In this document: positions 53,603 through 62,489 of the stretch, piece by piece | How the letters are laid out: every line of letters starts with the position of its first letter | Numbering within the stretch: the first letter of the stretch is position 1 | Assembly: GCF_029504695.1 (NCBI RefSeq) | Contig: NZ_JAQFIN010000002.1 | Span: forward strand, 372,001-436,000 | Direction of reading: 5' to 3' | Source: Parabacteroides sp. PF5-6 | GTDB lineage: Bacteria; Bacteroidota; Bacteroidia; Bacteroidales; Tannerellaceae | DNA: 64,000 nt | Position numbers and translations under genes: made by a program | The notes under the pieces: generated by a model | What the model saw: the letters and a program-made list of their open reading frames with translations, nothing else | Told to the model about the DNA's origin: nothing | Database searches by the model: none

Positions 53603-54466
53603 TTATTCTTCTGTTGCGTCAGCCGCTTGGTCTACAACCGGAGCTTCTACAACTTCTTCTTCCGTTTCTTCTACCTCATCGGCAGCGTCTTCCGTTTGCA
53701 CTTTCTTGGCAGCAGCGCGGGTGCGGCGTTCCCGACGCGGAGCAGCTTCTTCAGCTCCTTCGGTGTCGATCTTTTCCGCTTTACGCTCTTCCAGTCCTTC
53801 ACGCATCGCTTCGCAAATCGCGCCCAGGATCACTTCTACGGATTTCGTAGCATCATCGTTAGCCGGAATTACGTAGTCGATATTGTGCGGATCAGAGTTG
53901 GTATCCACCATCGCAAAGACAGGAATACCTAAACGATTGGCTTCCCGAACAGCAATATGTTCTTTCATCACGTCGATCACGAACAAAGCGGAAGGCAGAC
54001 GGGTCAGGTCTACGATAGAACCTAAGTTCTTTTCCAGTTTCGCCCGTTGACGCGTGATTTGCAGTTTTTCTCTCTTCGAAAGATTATCAAATGTACCGTC
54101 TTTGGTCATCTTGTCGATCGTCGTCATCTTCTTGATGGCTTTACGGATCGTCGGGAAGTTGGTCAACATCCCACCCGGCCAGCGTTCAATCACGTAAGGC
54201 ATACCTACGGAAGAAGCCTTGTCGGCAACAACCTGTTTCGCTTGTTTCTTAGTCGCAACGAAAAGCACTTTCTTTCCCTGACGGGCCAGGTTTTTCATTA
54301 CTTCTGCAGCTTCATCTACTTTAGCAACTGTTTTATATAAGTCAATGATATGAATACCATTGCGCTCCATGAAAATATAAGGAGCCATTGCCGGGTTCCA
54401 CTTTCTTTTTAAGTGTCCGAAGTGAACACCCGCTTCTAATAATTGATCAAAATTTACTCTTGACAT
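53603..54466 (-). CDS. rpsB: 30S ribosomal protein S2
   Basis: A 287-residue S2. Family motifs are LLEAGVHFGHLKRKWNPAMA, YIFMERNGIHIIDLYKT, YVIERWPGGMLTNFPTIRKA, LFVIDVMKEHIAVREANRLG and FAMVDTNSDPHNIDYVIPAN. The last 60 residues are an acidic and alanine-rich tail (TEGAEEAAPRRERRTRAAAK, then repeated E and V), longer than in E. coli but common in Bacteroidetes. It is 139 bp from rpsI; that spacer has a GTTTAG/CTAAAC hairpin. Confidence 0.97.
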   Translation of the reverse strand: MSRVNFDQLLEAGVHFGHLKRKWNPAMAPYIFMERNGIHIIDLYKTVAKVDEAAEVMKNLARQGKKVLFVATKKQAKQVVADKASSVGMPYVIERWPGGMLTNFPTIRKAIKKMTTIDKMTKDGTFDNLSKREKLQITRQRAKLEKNLGSIVDLTRLPSALFVIDVMKEHIAVREANRLGIPVFAMVDTNSDPHNIDYVIPANDDATKSVEVILGAICEAMREGLEERKAEKIDTEGAEEAAPRRERRTRAAAKKVQTEDAADEVEETEEEVVEAPVVDQAADATEE

Positions 54467-54605
54467 GGTTTCTTTTTTAAAATCGTTTACTTTCTTTTGT
54501 TAGTTCAACCTTCAGGTAGTTCATCCACATACCACATGTAAAGGAAATCCTGTCGGTTTAGATACTAAACGCTTTGCTCTTGTAAGACACTCACAAACAA
54601 CAACA

Positions 54606-54992
54606 TTAACGTTTACTGAACTGGAATCTCTTACGTGCTTTCGGTTGTCCCGGTTTCTTCCGTTCCACCTCACGCGGGTCGCGGGTCATGAAACCTTCCG
54701 AACGCAATGCAGGCTTGTCTTCGGCGTTGATTTTCACCAATGCGCGAGCAATAGCCAAACGAGCTGCTTCCGACTGTCCTTTGTAACCACCACCGGTCAG
54801 GTTGATCTTGATGTCATACTTTTCAGCTACATCCAATTTGTTCAGCGGTTGTTTCACCACATACTGAAGGATAGTAGAAGGGAAGTAAGTCTCCAGATCA
54901 CGCTTGTTGATTGTAATTTTACCGCTACCTTCGCTGACATATACGCGAGCTACTGCCGCTTTACGTCTTCCTAATGCATTTACAACTTCCAT
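54606..54992 (-). CDS. rpsI: 30S ribosomal protein S9
   Basis: A 128-residue S9 with the typical start VNALGRRKAAVARVYVSEGS, the middle DIKINLTGGGYKGQSEAARL and the basic tail ending ARKRFQFSKR, whose final lysine-arginine contacts P-site tRNA. It follows rplM by five bases. Confidence 0.97.
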   Translation of the reverse strand: MEVVNALGRRKAAVARVYVSEGSGKITINKRDLETYFPSTILQYVVKQPLNKLDVAEKYDIKINLTGGGYKGQSEAARLAIARALVKINAEDKPALRSEGFMTRDPREVERKKPGQPKARKRFQFSKR

Positions 54993-54997
54993 AGGGC

Positions 54998-55453
54998 TTA
55001 TTTGTATTGATTGATATCGATTGTTTTCGGTTGTTGCGCTTCATGCAGATGCTCAGCACCTTCGTATACGTGCAGATTCTTCAGAATCTTCGCACCCAGA
55101 CGGTTTTTCGGCAACATACCTTTTACTACTTTACGGAACAACTGTTCGGCTCCCTTGTTCATCAGATCCTGGGGAGTAAACTCACGCTGTCCACCGGGAT
55201 ATCCGGTATATCTCAAATAAACACGGTCGTTCCACTTGTTACCAGTCAGAACGATTTTCTCTGCATTGATAATGATCACATTATCACCACAATCAACGTG
55301 CGGGGTGAAGTTGGGTTTGTACTTACCGCGCAAAAGTTTCGCAACTTTTGAGCAAAGACGTCCCAAAGTCTGATCGGTTGCGTCTACAACCACCCATTCT
55401 TTGTTTACAGTTGCTTTGTTTGCAGAAATGGTCTTAAAACTTAAAGTATCCAC
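54998..55453 (-). CDS. rplM: 50S ribosomal protein L13
   Basis: A 151-residue L13 with WVVVDATDQTLGRLCSKVAK, GDNVIIINAEKIVLTGNKW, RYTGYPGG and the VKGMLPKNRLGAKILKNLHV motif. It is the first gene of the rplM-rpsI-rpsB-tsf operon; a -7 box lies 134 bases upstream. Confidence 0.97.
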   Translation of the reverse strand: MDTLSFKTISANKATVNKEWVVVDATDQTLGRLCSKVAKLLRGKYKPNFTPHVDCGDNVIIINAEKIVLTGNKWNDRVYLRYTGYPGGQREFTPQDLMNKGAEQLFRKVVKGMLPKNRLGAKILKNLHVYEGAEHLHEAQQPKTIDINQYK

Positions 55454-55586
55454 TGCTTTTAATTTAATTAATTAATAAATCTGTTAATCGAGTTTTCGCC
55501 CTTTTAATCGTTATTGCCTCGGACACATGATACAATAACAGGCTAAGAACTAAACTCTTAGTACATTTTGGATAATAATCGGCTGG

Positions 55587-55594
55587 CAAAGGTA
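55587..55594 (-). promoter_or_regulatory. Probable -7 box of the ribosomal-protein operon
   Basis: TACCTTTG on the minus strand, within the 671-bp gap that separates rplM from the divergent exporter operon. A T-rich stretch rather than a clean TTTG occupies the -33 position. Confidence 0.5.
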
Positions 55595-55760
55595 CGGGTT
55601 TTCTTCGAAATAAAAAACATTTGAGGGCAGAAAACGATTTTATAAAGCTTCTTCCGCTAAGGTTTCGAGGGCATTATCTCTTTCATCTATTCTTTGAATG
55701 GACTGAAGCCGGAGAGAAGAAACAGCCACAGTATTTGAGTCTTTTCGAGGGAGTATTCAC

Positions 55761-55848
55761 TTGTTGATAATTATCAACAAGTTTGTTGATAGTTATCAAC
55801 AGATCTGTTGACAATTGTCAACAAATGTGTTGACGGTTATCAACAAAT
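55761..55848. repeat. Array of four 22-bp units (TTGTTGATAATTATCAACAA type)
   Basis: Units start at 55761, 55783, 55805 and 55827. Each is an inverted repeat, YTGTTGAYAATTATCAACA-like, with paired changes in unit three (GACAATTGTC) that keep the arms complementary. It lies in a divergent intergenic region without a composite element nearby. The rest of the 671-bp gap has the rplM promoter and a palindrome at 55967-55985, and no gene. Confidence 0.85.
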
Positions 55849-55966
55849 AAATGCTCCTTCGAAAAAGAAGAAATAGTCCCGCGATTTGCGAGGGCTATTC
55901 TCTCGGCCGGGGCTGACTTTTGAGTGAGTGGCCAGCCTTTGCGTGTTAATTTTCTATAATTATTAG

Positions 55967-55985
55967 TACCTTGCGATACAAGGTA
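55967..55985 (+). promoter_or_regulatory. Candidate operator upstream of the tripartite exporter operon
   Basis: Perfect arms TACCTTG (55967-55973) and CAAGGTA (55979-55985) around CGATA, about 140 bp before the ATPase start and just after a TATAATTATTAG stretch. A repressor site, for instance for a PadR- or TetR-like protein, is one possibility; no such regulator gene is in view. Confidence 0.45.
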
Positions 55986-56124
55986 TCATTCAATCCCATA
56001 CATTTGGGGCAGGCAAAAAAAATTACTCCCTATTGTAACAATTTCAAGAGACAAGCGTCTAATAAGGAGAAAGGCAGAAAGTAGCAATTCAAACAACAAG
56101 CATATAAACAAACGACGATACGGC

Positions 56125-56811
56125 ATGATCATTCAACTCAAGGATATTAACAAAACATATTATAGCGCGGCGCCGCTCCATGTTTTGAAAGGCATCGATC
56201 TGGAGATAGAGAAAGGGGAAATGGTCTCCATCATGGGGGCTTCCGGCTCGGGCAAATCGACCTTACTGAATATATTAGGTATATTGGATACCTACGATAC
56301 GGGAGCGTACACGCTGGGCGGCCACCTGATCCGCGACCTGAGCGAGAGCCAAGCCGCCGAATTGCGCAATAAGATGATCGGCTTTATTTTTCAGTCGTTC
56401 AACCTGATCTCTTTCAAGAATGCCATGGAGAATGTCGCCCTTCCCCTCTACTACCAGGGTATCAAACGGAAAAAGCGCAATGCCATCGCCATGGAATACC
56501 TCGATATGGTGGGGTTGGCTGACTGGGCGGAGCATATGCCCAACGAGCTCTCCGGCGGACAGAAACAGCGTGTAGCCATTGCCCGCGCCCTGATCGCCCA
56601 GCCGGAAGTGATCCTCGCCGACGAACCCACCGGGGCGCTCGACTCGGTGACCACTGTCGAGGTGATGGAACTCTTGCGCAAGGTAAACGATGAAGGCATG
56701 ACCATGATCATCGTCACCCACGAACCGTCGGTTGCTGCCGTAACCGACCGCATTATCCGCCTCAAAGACGGAGTGATAGAAAATATAGAAAAAGTAATCC
56801 ATCATGTTTGA
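56125..56811 (+). CDS. ABC exporter ATPase (MacB/LolD type)
   Basis: A 228-residue nucleotide-binding subunit with Walker [10 protein letters not shown] (38-46), Q-loop in [11 protein letters not shown], signature [15 protein letters not shown], Walker [14 protein letters not shown] and the H-loop in IVTHEPS. It overlaps the first permease gene by eight bases. Together with the next four genes it forms a full ABC-type tripartite efflux system. Confidence 0.94.
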   Translation: MIIQLKDINKTYYSAAPLHVLKGIDLEIEKGEMVSIMGASGSGKSTLLNILGILDTYDTGAYTLGGHLIRDLSESQAAELRNKMIGFIFQSFNLISFKNAMENVALPLYYQGIKRKKRNAIAMEYLDMVGLADWAEHMPNELSGGQKQRVAIARALIAQPEVILADEPTGALDSVTTVEVMELLRKVNDEGMTMIIVTHEPSVAAVTDRIIRLKDGVIENIEKVIHHV

Positions 56812-58081
56812 TTTCGATAGCCTGCGCGAGATATGGAGCACGATGAAAAAGAACAAGCTCCGCACGTTCCTGACCGGATTCTCCGTCGCCTGGGGTATCT
56901 TTATGCTGATCGTATTATTGGGGGCAGGCAACGGCCTGGGCAACGGGATCGCGCATAACTTCCGGAACATGGCGGAGAACACCGTCACCTGCTGGTCGCG
57001 CTATACCACCCTGCCCTATAAAGGGTTTCTGCCCAACCGCCGGATTCGTTTCACGGAAGAAGACGTTCACGCACTCAAGCAGCTCCATCCCGAAATCGAT
57101 CGGATCTCGCCCGATAACTACCGCAACGATACCATTTCTTTCGGTCAGGAATATTTCACCGGAGGTATCCAGTCGGTCTATCCCGATTTCGCTTCGATTA
57201 TCTATATCCCGGTCCTGGCCGGCAACGGACGATTTATCAATGAGGTCGACCTCCAGGAGCGACGCAAGGTGGTGGTGATCAGCCCACGTATCGCCGAGAT
57301 CCTTTTTCGCGACTCGGTACAGGCGGTCGGCAGCCACGTAAAGATCGGCAACCTGATGTTTCAGGTGATCGGTATCTACAAAGACGAGAACAACAGTTCG
57401 GACTCACCGGCGTATATCCCGTTTACCACCGGGCGTTTATTGTATGCCAACGACAATCCGGTGCAGCGCATCCGCTTCACCCTGCGGGGCATCAACTCGC
57501 AGGAGGCGGAAGATGCTTTTATGGAACGTTACCGCCTGACGATGGCACGCCGCCATCAGTTTGATCCGGACGACAAGAACGCGATCGGATGGTGGACCAC
57601 CGGCAGTGAGTTCCGCATGTGGCAAGGGATGAATAACGGCATCGCGCTCTTTATCTGGATCGTAGGTATCGGCACATTGATGGCCGGCATCGTCGGAGTG
57701 AGCAATATCATGCTGATCACCGTGCGGGAACGCACCAAGGAATTTGGCATCCGCAAAGCGATCGGCGCCAAACCGTCCTCGATCCTGCGCTTGATCATTG
57801 TGGAGTCCGTACTGGTCACCGCCGTCTTCGGTTATATCGGTATGGTGACGGGCATTGGGCTGACCGAATTGATCAATTACGGCATGGAGATGGCCGGTGT
57901 AGGCAGTGGAGGCAGCGCCAATCCGGAACAGAACACGACGGTGTTTCGCAACCCGACGGTCGACCTGGGTATCGCCCTGGCCGCGACCGGCGTATTGATT
58001 GTCGCCGGTGTACTGGCCGGTTACTTCCCTGCCCGCAAAGCAGTGAAGATTACAGCGATAGAGGCGATGAGACAGGAGTAG
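56804..58081 (+). CDS. MacB-like ABC exporter permease
   Basis: A 425-residue permease: first membrane segment (about 20-43, [20 protein letters not shown]), MacB periplasmic core domain, then [21 protein letters not shown] (coupling helix after the second segment) and two further segments, ending [20 protein letters not shown]. This is closer to classical MacB than the permeases of the 3-16 kb operon, because it keeps the [17 protein letters not shown] motif. It forms a pair with the 58189-59451 permease. Confidence 0.92.
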   Translation: MFDFDSLREIWSTMKKNKLRTFLTGFSVAWGIFMLIVLLGAGNGLGNGIAHNFRNMAENTVTCWSRYTTLPYKGFLPNRRIRFTEEDVHALKQLHPEIDRISPDNYRNDTISFGQEYFTGGIQSVYPDFASIIYIPVLAGNGRFINEVDLQERRKVVVISPRIAEILFRDSVQAVGSHVKIGNLMFQVIGIYKDENNSSDSPAYIPFTTGRLLYANDNPVQRIRFTLRGINSQEAEDAFMERYRLTMARRHQFDPDDKNAIGWWTTGSEFRMWQGMNNGIALFIWIVGIGTLMAGIVGVSNIMLITVRERTKEFGIRKAIGAKPSSILRLIIVESVLVTAVFGYIGMVTGIGLTELINYGMEMAGVGSGGSANPEQNTTVFRNPTVDLGIALAATGVLIVAGVLAGYFPARKAVKITAIEAMRQE

Positions 58082-58188
58082 ATACTAATTGTTAATTGCT
58101 AATTGTTAATTATTAATTAACGATTAACAGCTGCAGATCGCTTGCGAAGCAATTAACAATTAATCATTAACAATTAATCATTAAAGAA

Positions 58189-59451
58189 GTGTTCGACTTA
58201 GACAGATGGGTAGAAATATGGGTGACCATCACCCGCAATAAGACACGGAGCCTATTGACCTGCTTCGGGGTCTTCTGGGGCATCCTGATGCTGGTGATCC
58301 TATTGGGATCGGGTACCGGCATGAAAAACGGGATATTGGGGAACTTCGACGGGTTCGCCACCAACTCGATATTCGTGTACACCGACCGCACCAGCGAGCC
58401 CTATAAGGGTTTCAACAAAGGGCGCTTTTGGAATATGCGCAACCGCGACGTAGAAACGATCAGCCGCGAGGTCGCCGGCGTAGAAGATATCTCTCCGATC
58501 ATCTGGGGAAACAGCGGCGATAAGAATATTGTCTACGGACAACTCACCGGCTCGTTCGGCGTGAAAGGGGTATTGCCGGGTTATTTCAATATCGAGAGCC
58601 AGCACCTGCTCCACGGACGCCTCTTCAACGAGATCGATATCAAAGAGAAACGCAAGGTATGCCTGATCGGCGACAAGGTGAACGAAAGTCTTTTCCACAA
58701 CGCCGACCCGACGGGGAAATATATCCGCGTGAATGGGCTCTACTACCAGGTCGTGGGTGTGATCAAGGCCAAATCGTCGAATATCAATATCGGCGGACGC
58801 TCGGAAGAGACGGTATTCCTGCCGTTCAGCACCATGCAACAGACGCTCAACCAGGGCGATATCCTGCATTTCCTCTGCATGAGCATCAAGTTGACCTACC
58901 CGGTACAGGAGGTGATCGACGAGGTGACGGCGATCCTCAAATCACAGAACGAGATCGCGCCGACCGATCCGCAAGCCGTCGGCATCGCGAATCTGGCGGC
59001 ACAGTTTGCGACCTTCAATATGCTCTTTACCGGCATTGATATCCTGGTGTGGCTGGTGGGCCTGGGCACACTCTTGGCGGGTATTATCGGGGTGAGTAAT
59101 ATCATGATGGTAACGGTCAAAGAACGCACGAAAGAGATTGGCGTACGCCGTGCTTTAGGCGCAAAGCCATTCAATATCATATCGCAGGTTATGAGCGAAA
59201 GCCTGGTCTTGACAGCCATGGCGGGACTGATGGGGCTGAGCCTGGGGGTATTCCTATTGGATGTGGTCAATAAGGTATTATCCGCCCAGCCGCCATCCGA
59301 TGAAGGCACGTTCTTTCAGAATCCGGAGGTGAGCATCCAGACGGCGGTTGCCGCCACGGTCGTATTATTGTTCTGCGGACTGATCGCCGGCTTGATTCCC
59401 GCCTGGCGTGCCATGCAGATCAAAGCGATCGATGCGATACGGGAAGAGTAA
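58189..59451 (+). CDS. MacB-like ABC exporter permease, second of the pair
   Basis: A 420-residue permease with a GTG start, N-terminus FDLDRWVEIWVTITRNKTRS, first membrane segment, periplasmic domain and the motif GVSNIMMVTVKERTKEIGVRRALGAKP. Two final membrane segments end GLIPAWRAMQIKAIDAIREE. It resembles its partner along the full length, so the two arose by duplication and probably act as a heterodimer. The 107-bp spacer before it is made of TTAATTATTAA-type repeats. Confidence 0.92.
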   Translation: MFDLDRWVEIWVTITRNKTRSLLTCFGVFWGILMLVILLGSGTGMKNGILGNFDGFATNSIFVYTDRTSEPYKGFNKGRFWNMRNRDVETISREVAGVEDISPIIWGNSGDKNIVYGQLTGSFGVKGVLPGYFNIESQHLLHGRLFNEIDIKEKRKVCLIGDKVNESLFHNADPTGKYIRVNGLYYQVVGVIKAKSSNINIGGRSEETVFLPFSTMQQTLNQGDILHFLCMSIKLTYPVQEVIDEVTAILKSQNEIAPTDPQAVGIANLAAQFATFNMLFTGIDILVWLVGLGTLLAGIIGVSNIMMVTVKERTKEIGVRRALGAKPFNIISQVMSESLVLTAMAGLMGLSLGVFLLDVVNKVLSAQPPSDEGTFFQNPEVSIQTAVAATVVLLFCGLIAGLIPAWRAMQIKAIDAIREE

Positions 59452-59530
59452 ACACATTAAAATAATTATGAATTGTGAATTATGAATTATGAGAATAGGA
59501 TTCATAATTCATAATTTAAAAAAAAGAGTC

Positions 59531-60637
59531 ATGAAGAATCGTATTTGGAAAAAGATCATGCGTATCATCCTATTGGTATTGGTAGGAGGCGCGGTAATCG
59601 GCACTTTCTATTTCCTGTGGAAGAAAGCGCAACCGGTAATTACGGTATATGAGATTGTAACACCGGCAAGAGATACGGTAGCCACCAAAACGGTAGCCAC
59701 CGGCAATGTCGAACCGCGCTACGAAGTGCTTATCAAACCGCAGATCTCGGGTATCATCTCCGAGTTGTTGAAAGAGGCGGGACAGATGGTGAAAGAAGGC
59801 GAGATCATCGCGCGTATCAAGGTGATCCCGGAGATGGTACAGTTGAACAGCGCCGAGTCGCGGGTGAATGTATCGGAGATCTCCCTCAAACAAGTGGAAG
59901 AAACCTTCAAGCGCGATGAAGCCTTATTCAAACAAGGCATCGTTGCCCGCGAAGACTTCGAAGTGTCGCAGGCCAATTACCTCCGGGCGAAAGAAGAACG
60001 CGACAACGCCCAGAGCGCCCTGGAGATTATCCGCGACGGGATTGCCCGCAACTCCAAAGTGGCCAGTACGACACAGATCCGAAGCACCATCACTGGTATG
60101 ATCCTCGATGTGCCGGTCAAGGTGGGTAACTCCGTGATCCAGTCGAACAACTTCAACGACGGCACGACCATTGCCACCGTAGCGGATATGAACGATATGA
60201 TCTTCCGCGGCAATGTGGATGAGACCGAGATCGGACGCATCAACGAAGGCATGCCGATCAAACTGACCGTCGGTGCGATGGAAAGCCGTGTGTTCGACGC
60301 CATGCTCGAATATGTGTCGCCCAAAGGGGTAGAGAAAAACGGTGCGATCCAGTTCGAGATCAAAGCCGCCGTCACCATCCCCGAAGATGCCTTTATCCGT
60401 GCCGGATACAGTGCCAACGCGGAGATTGTATTGAAGCGTGCCGAAGATGTGTTGACCGTGCCGGAAAGCACGGTAGAGTTCCAGGGCGACTCCGTCTTTG
60501 TGCAACTCCTCAAACAGGAGAAACCTGAGCAGCTCTTCGAGAAACACCCGATCAAGGTGGGACTCTCGGATGGCATCAAGATCGAAGTGAAAGAAGGACT
60601 GACGGAAAGCGACCGGATTCGTGGGGCAGCGAAGTAG
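59531..60637 (+). CDS. Periplasmic adaptor (HlyD/MacA-type)
   Basis: A 368-residue adaptor, start MKNRIWKKIMRI, with one N-terminal membrane segment. It contains a lipoyl half with TVATKTVATGNVEPRYEVLI, a helical hairpin (about 90-185, LNSAESRVNVSEISLKQVEE, FEVSQANYLRAKEERDNAQS), a second lipoyl half (IRSTITGMILDVPVKVG) and beta-barrel domains (VDETEIGRINEGMPIKLTVG). I chose this ATG because upstream codons lie in A/T-rich repeats. It joins the permease pair to the TolC-like channel encoded next. Confidence 0.92.
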   Translation: MKNRIWKKIMRIILLVLVGGAVIGTFYFLWKKAQPVITVYEIVTPARDTVATKTVATGNVEPRYEVLIKPQISGIISELLKEAGQMVKEGEIIARIKVIPEMVQLNSAESRVNVSEISLKQVEETFKRDEALFKQGIVAREDFEVSQANYLRAKEERDNAQSALEIIRDGIARNSKVASTTQIRSTITGMILDVPVKVGNSVIQSNNFNDGTTIATVADMNDMIFRGNVDETEIGRINEGMPIKLTVGAMESRVFDAMLEYVSPKGVEKNGAIQFEIKAAVTIPEDAFIRAGYSANAEIVLKRAEDVLTVPESTVEFQGDSVFVQLLKQEKPEQLFEKHPIKVGLSDGIKIEVKEGLTESDRIRGAAK

Positions 60638-60676
60638 AATTGTTAATTATTAATTGTTAATTATTAATTGAAGAGG

Positions 60677-62026
60677 ATGAAACACTTACTATACATATTT
60701 ATATTAGCGCTTGTGCCTTCCATCCTACCGGCACAGCAGCCGGCAAAGGTATGGACCTTGGAAGAGTGCATCCGGTATGCCTTGGAAAACAATATCGACC
60801 TGAAGCAAAGGGAGCAGACGGAAGAAACCCGGAATATCGAACTGCATACCAGCCGTCACAGTTGGCTGCCCGACCTGAATGCCAACCTGGGGCAGAACTT
60901 CGACTTCGGACGCTCGCCTTCAAAAGACGGGGTGATTGTCGACCGGAATTCCGCCAACTCCTCTCTTTACCTGCAACTGAGTATGCCAATCTTCGACGGC
61001 ATGCAAATCGCGAATGATATCGCGGCAAAGAAGCTCAACCTGAAGGCGGCAACGGAAAACCTGAACAAAGCCAAAGAAGACCTGGCAGTCAATGTGGCTT
61101 CCTATTATATACAGGTATTATATAATAAAGAAATAGAAAAGATCGCCCGGTTACAGGTCGAATTGTCACAGGAACAGGTGCAGCGCACCGAAGCATTGGT
61201 ACAGGCGGGCAAGGTGCCCCTCTCCCAGCTCTACGATATGAAAGCACAGGTTGCCACGGATGAAGTGACCCTGACGGAAGCACGCAACAATGTCGACCTC
61301 GCCCTGTTGGACCTGGCACAAAGCCTCGAACTCGAACGCGGCAATACCACTTTCGATATCGAAAACCCGGTCATGGAAGATGCTTTGGTGCAATATATGG
61401 GCAGCATCCTGCCGCCCGACCTGATCTATAACGAAGCAGTCACCTTCAAACCCCAGATCCGCGAACAGGAATACCTGTTCGAGAGCCAGAAGAAAACGCT
61501 CCGCATCGCCCAGGCCGGTTATTACCCCAAGCTCAATCTGAATGCCAGCTACAGCAACGGCTACTACCGCTACAGTGGCGGCGATGGCGATATCGTCAAT
61601 ACCGCTTTCAGCGACCAGATCAAGCAAAACGAACGCAAAACGGTAGGATTCAGCCTGAGCATCCCGATCTTCAACCGCTTTCAGGTACGCAACAGCGTGC
61701 GCACCGCCCGGGTAGGCATCGAAAACCGTCAGTTGATGATGGAGAACACCAAGAAAGCCTTGTATAAAGAAATCCAGCAAGCCTATCATAACGCGACCGC
61801 TGCCCAGGAGAAATACATCGCTTCCGACAAATCCGTCGAAGCCAGCCGGGAAGCCTTCACCTACTCGGAAGAACGCTACAACGCAGGCAAAAGCACCGTC
61901 TTCGAATACAACGAAGCGAAAACCAAATACGCCCGCAGCCTCTCCGAACAGACCCAGGCCAAATTCAACTTCATCCTCCGCGCCAAAATCCTCGACTTCT
62001 ACCGCGGAGTGGATATTCAATTGTAA
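60677..62026 (+). CDS. TolC-family outer-membrane channel
   Basis: A 449-residue protein with a signal peptide (LYIFILALVPSILPAQ), and two copies of the OEP helix-strand-helix unit: the first begins WTLEECIRYALENNIDLKQR and the second around YNEAVTFKPQIREQEYLFES. Long helices in the second half (MENTKKALYKEIQQAYHNAT, YSEERYNAGKSTVFEYNEAK) are as in TolC. It forms the exit duct of this export system and, since no other channel gene is near, might also serve the 3-16 kb operon. A strong hairpin follows at 62072-62138. Confidence 0.93.
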   Translation: MKHLLYIFILALVPSILPAQQPAKVWTLEECIRYALENNIDLKQREQTEETRNIELHTSRHSWLPDLNANLGQNFDFGRSPSKDGVIVDRNSANSSLYLQLSMPIFDGMQIANDIAAKKLNLKAATENLNKAKEDLAVNVASYYIQVLYNKEIEKIARLQVELSQEQVQRTEALVQAGKVPLSQLYDMKAQVATDEVTLTEARNNVDLALLDLAQSLELERGNTTFDIENPVMEDALVQYMGSILPPDLIYNEAVTFKPQIREQEYLFESQKKTLRIAQAGYYPKLNLNASYSNGYYRYSGGDGDIVNTAFSDQIKQNERKTVGFSLSIPIFNRFQVRNSVRTARVGIENRQLMMENTKKALYKEIQQAYHNATAAQEKYIASDKSVEASREAFTYSEERYNAGKSTVFEYNEAKTKYARSLSEQTQAKFNFILRAKILDFYRGVDIQL

Positions 62027-62071
62027 TACAAAATTATACTCGCCTCTAATAAAGGGAACGCGAACAACGCA

Positions 62072-62138
62072 GAAAGCGCAGACGCTCGCAGATAGTTTAT
62101 TCATTATGCAATAATTATCTGTGAGCGCCTGCGCTTTC
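62072..62138 (+). terminator. Long hairpin after the exporter operon
   Basis: Arms GAAAGCGCAGACGCTCGCAG (62072-62091) and its near complement ending GCGCCTGCGCTTTC (to 62138) pair over about 25 bp with few mismatches around an A/T loop. No long T run follows, so its role as terminator is probable, not certain. A pyrimidine-only style tract (62137-62186, CTCCTAT and CCCTCC repeats) comes next; the rest of the 463-bp gap holds only the susC promoter. Confidence 0.6.
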
Positions 62139-62349
62139 CCCCTCCTATCTCCTATCCCCCATCTCCTCCCTCCTCCTATCTTCCTCGATTTTAACTATCT
62201 TACTTAAAAAAAACACAATTTAACCCGCTACAGGTTCTAAATCCGCACCTCCGAAAATATCAAAAAGAAATAAAGTCAACCGTGCTTACCCTCCAAACCC
62301 GCCAGAAAAAGAAATATTTCTATTCTCCTCAGCCTTTTTTTATGCCAAA

Positions 62350-62381
62350 TTGCGTTTCTCTTCAAATTATTATTATATTTG
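62350..62381 (+). promoter_or_regulatory. Bacteroidetes-type promoter of the SusC/RagA gene
   Basis: TTG (62350-62352), 21 bases, TATATTTG (62374-62381); the start codon lies about 108 bases downstream, leaving a long A-rich leader. Confidence 0.65.
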
Positions 62382-62489
62382 TCGGCGAGAGATGGAAAAA
62401 CGCTAAAGTTAAATATGACAAAATATAACATAAAATGAATGTGTTATTTAACATCTACCCAATTATTTCTAACTAATAATACTGTTATT

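Noticed and set aside
55761-55848. 22-bp arrays as CRISPR arrays
   Set aside because: Units are contiguous palindromes with six- to eight-base linkers and no unique spacers; no cas genes are nearby.
55931-55945. TGGCCAGCCTTTGCG as a second sigma-54 promoter before the exporter operon
   Set aside because: The GG to GC distance is nine bases instead of the required ten, and it lies about 180 bp from the start codon.
62137-62186. Pyrimidine-rich tract as a triplex or origin element
   Set aside because: It is short, irregular and without accompanying replication motifs; nothing beyond base composition supports a function.
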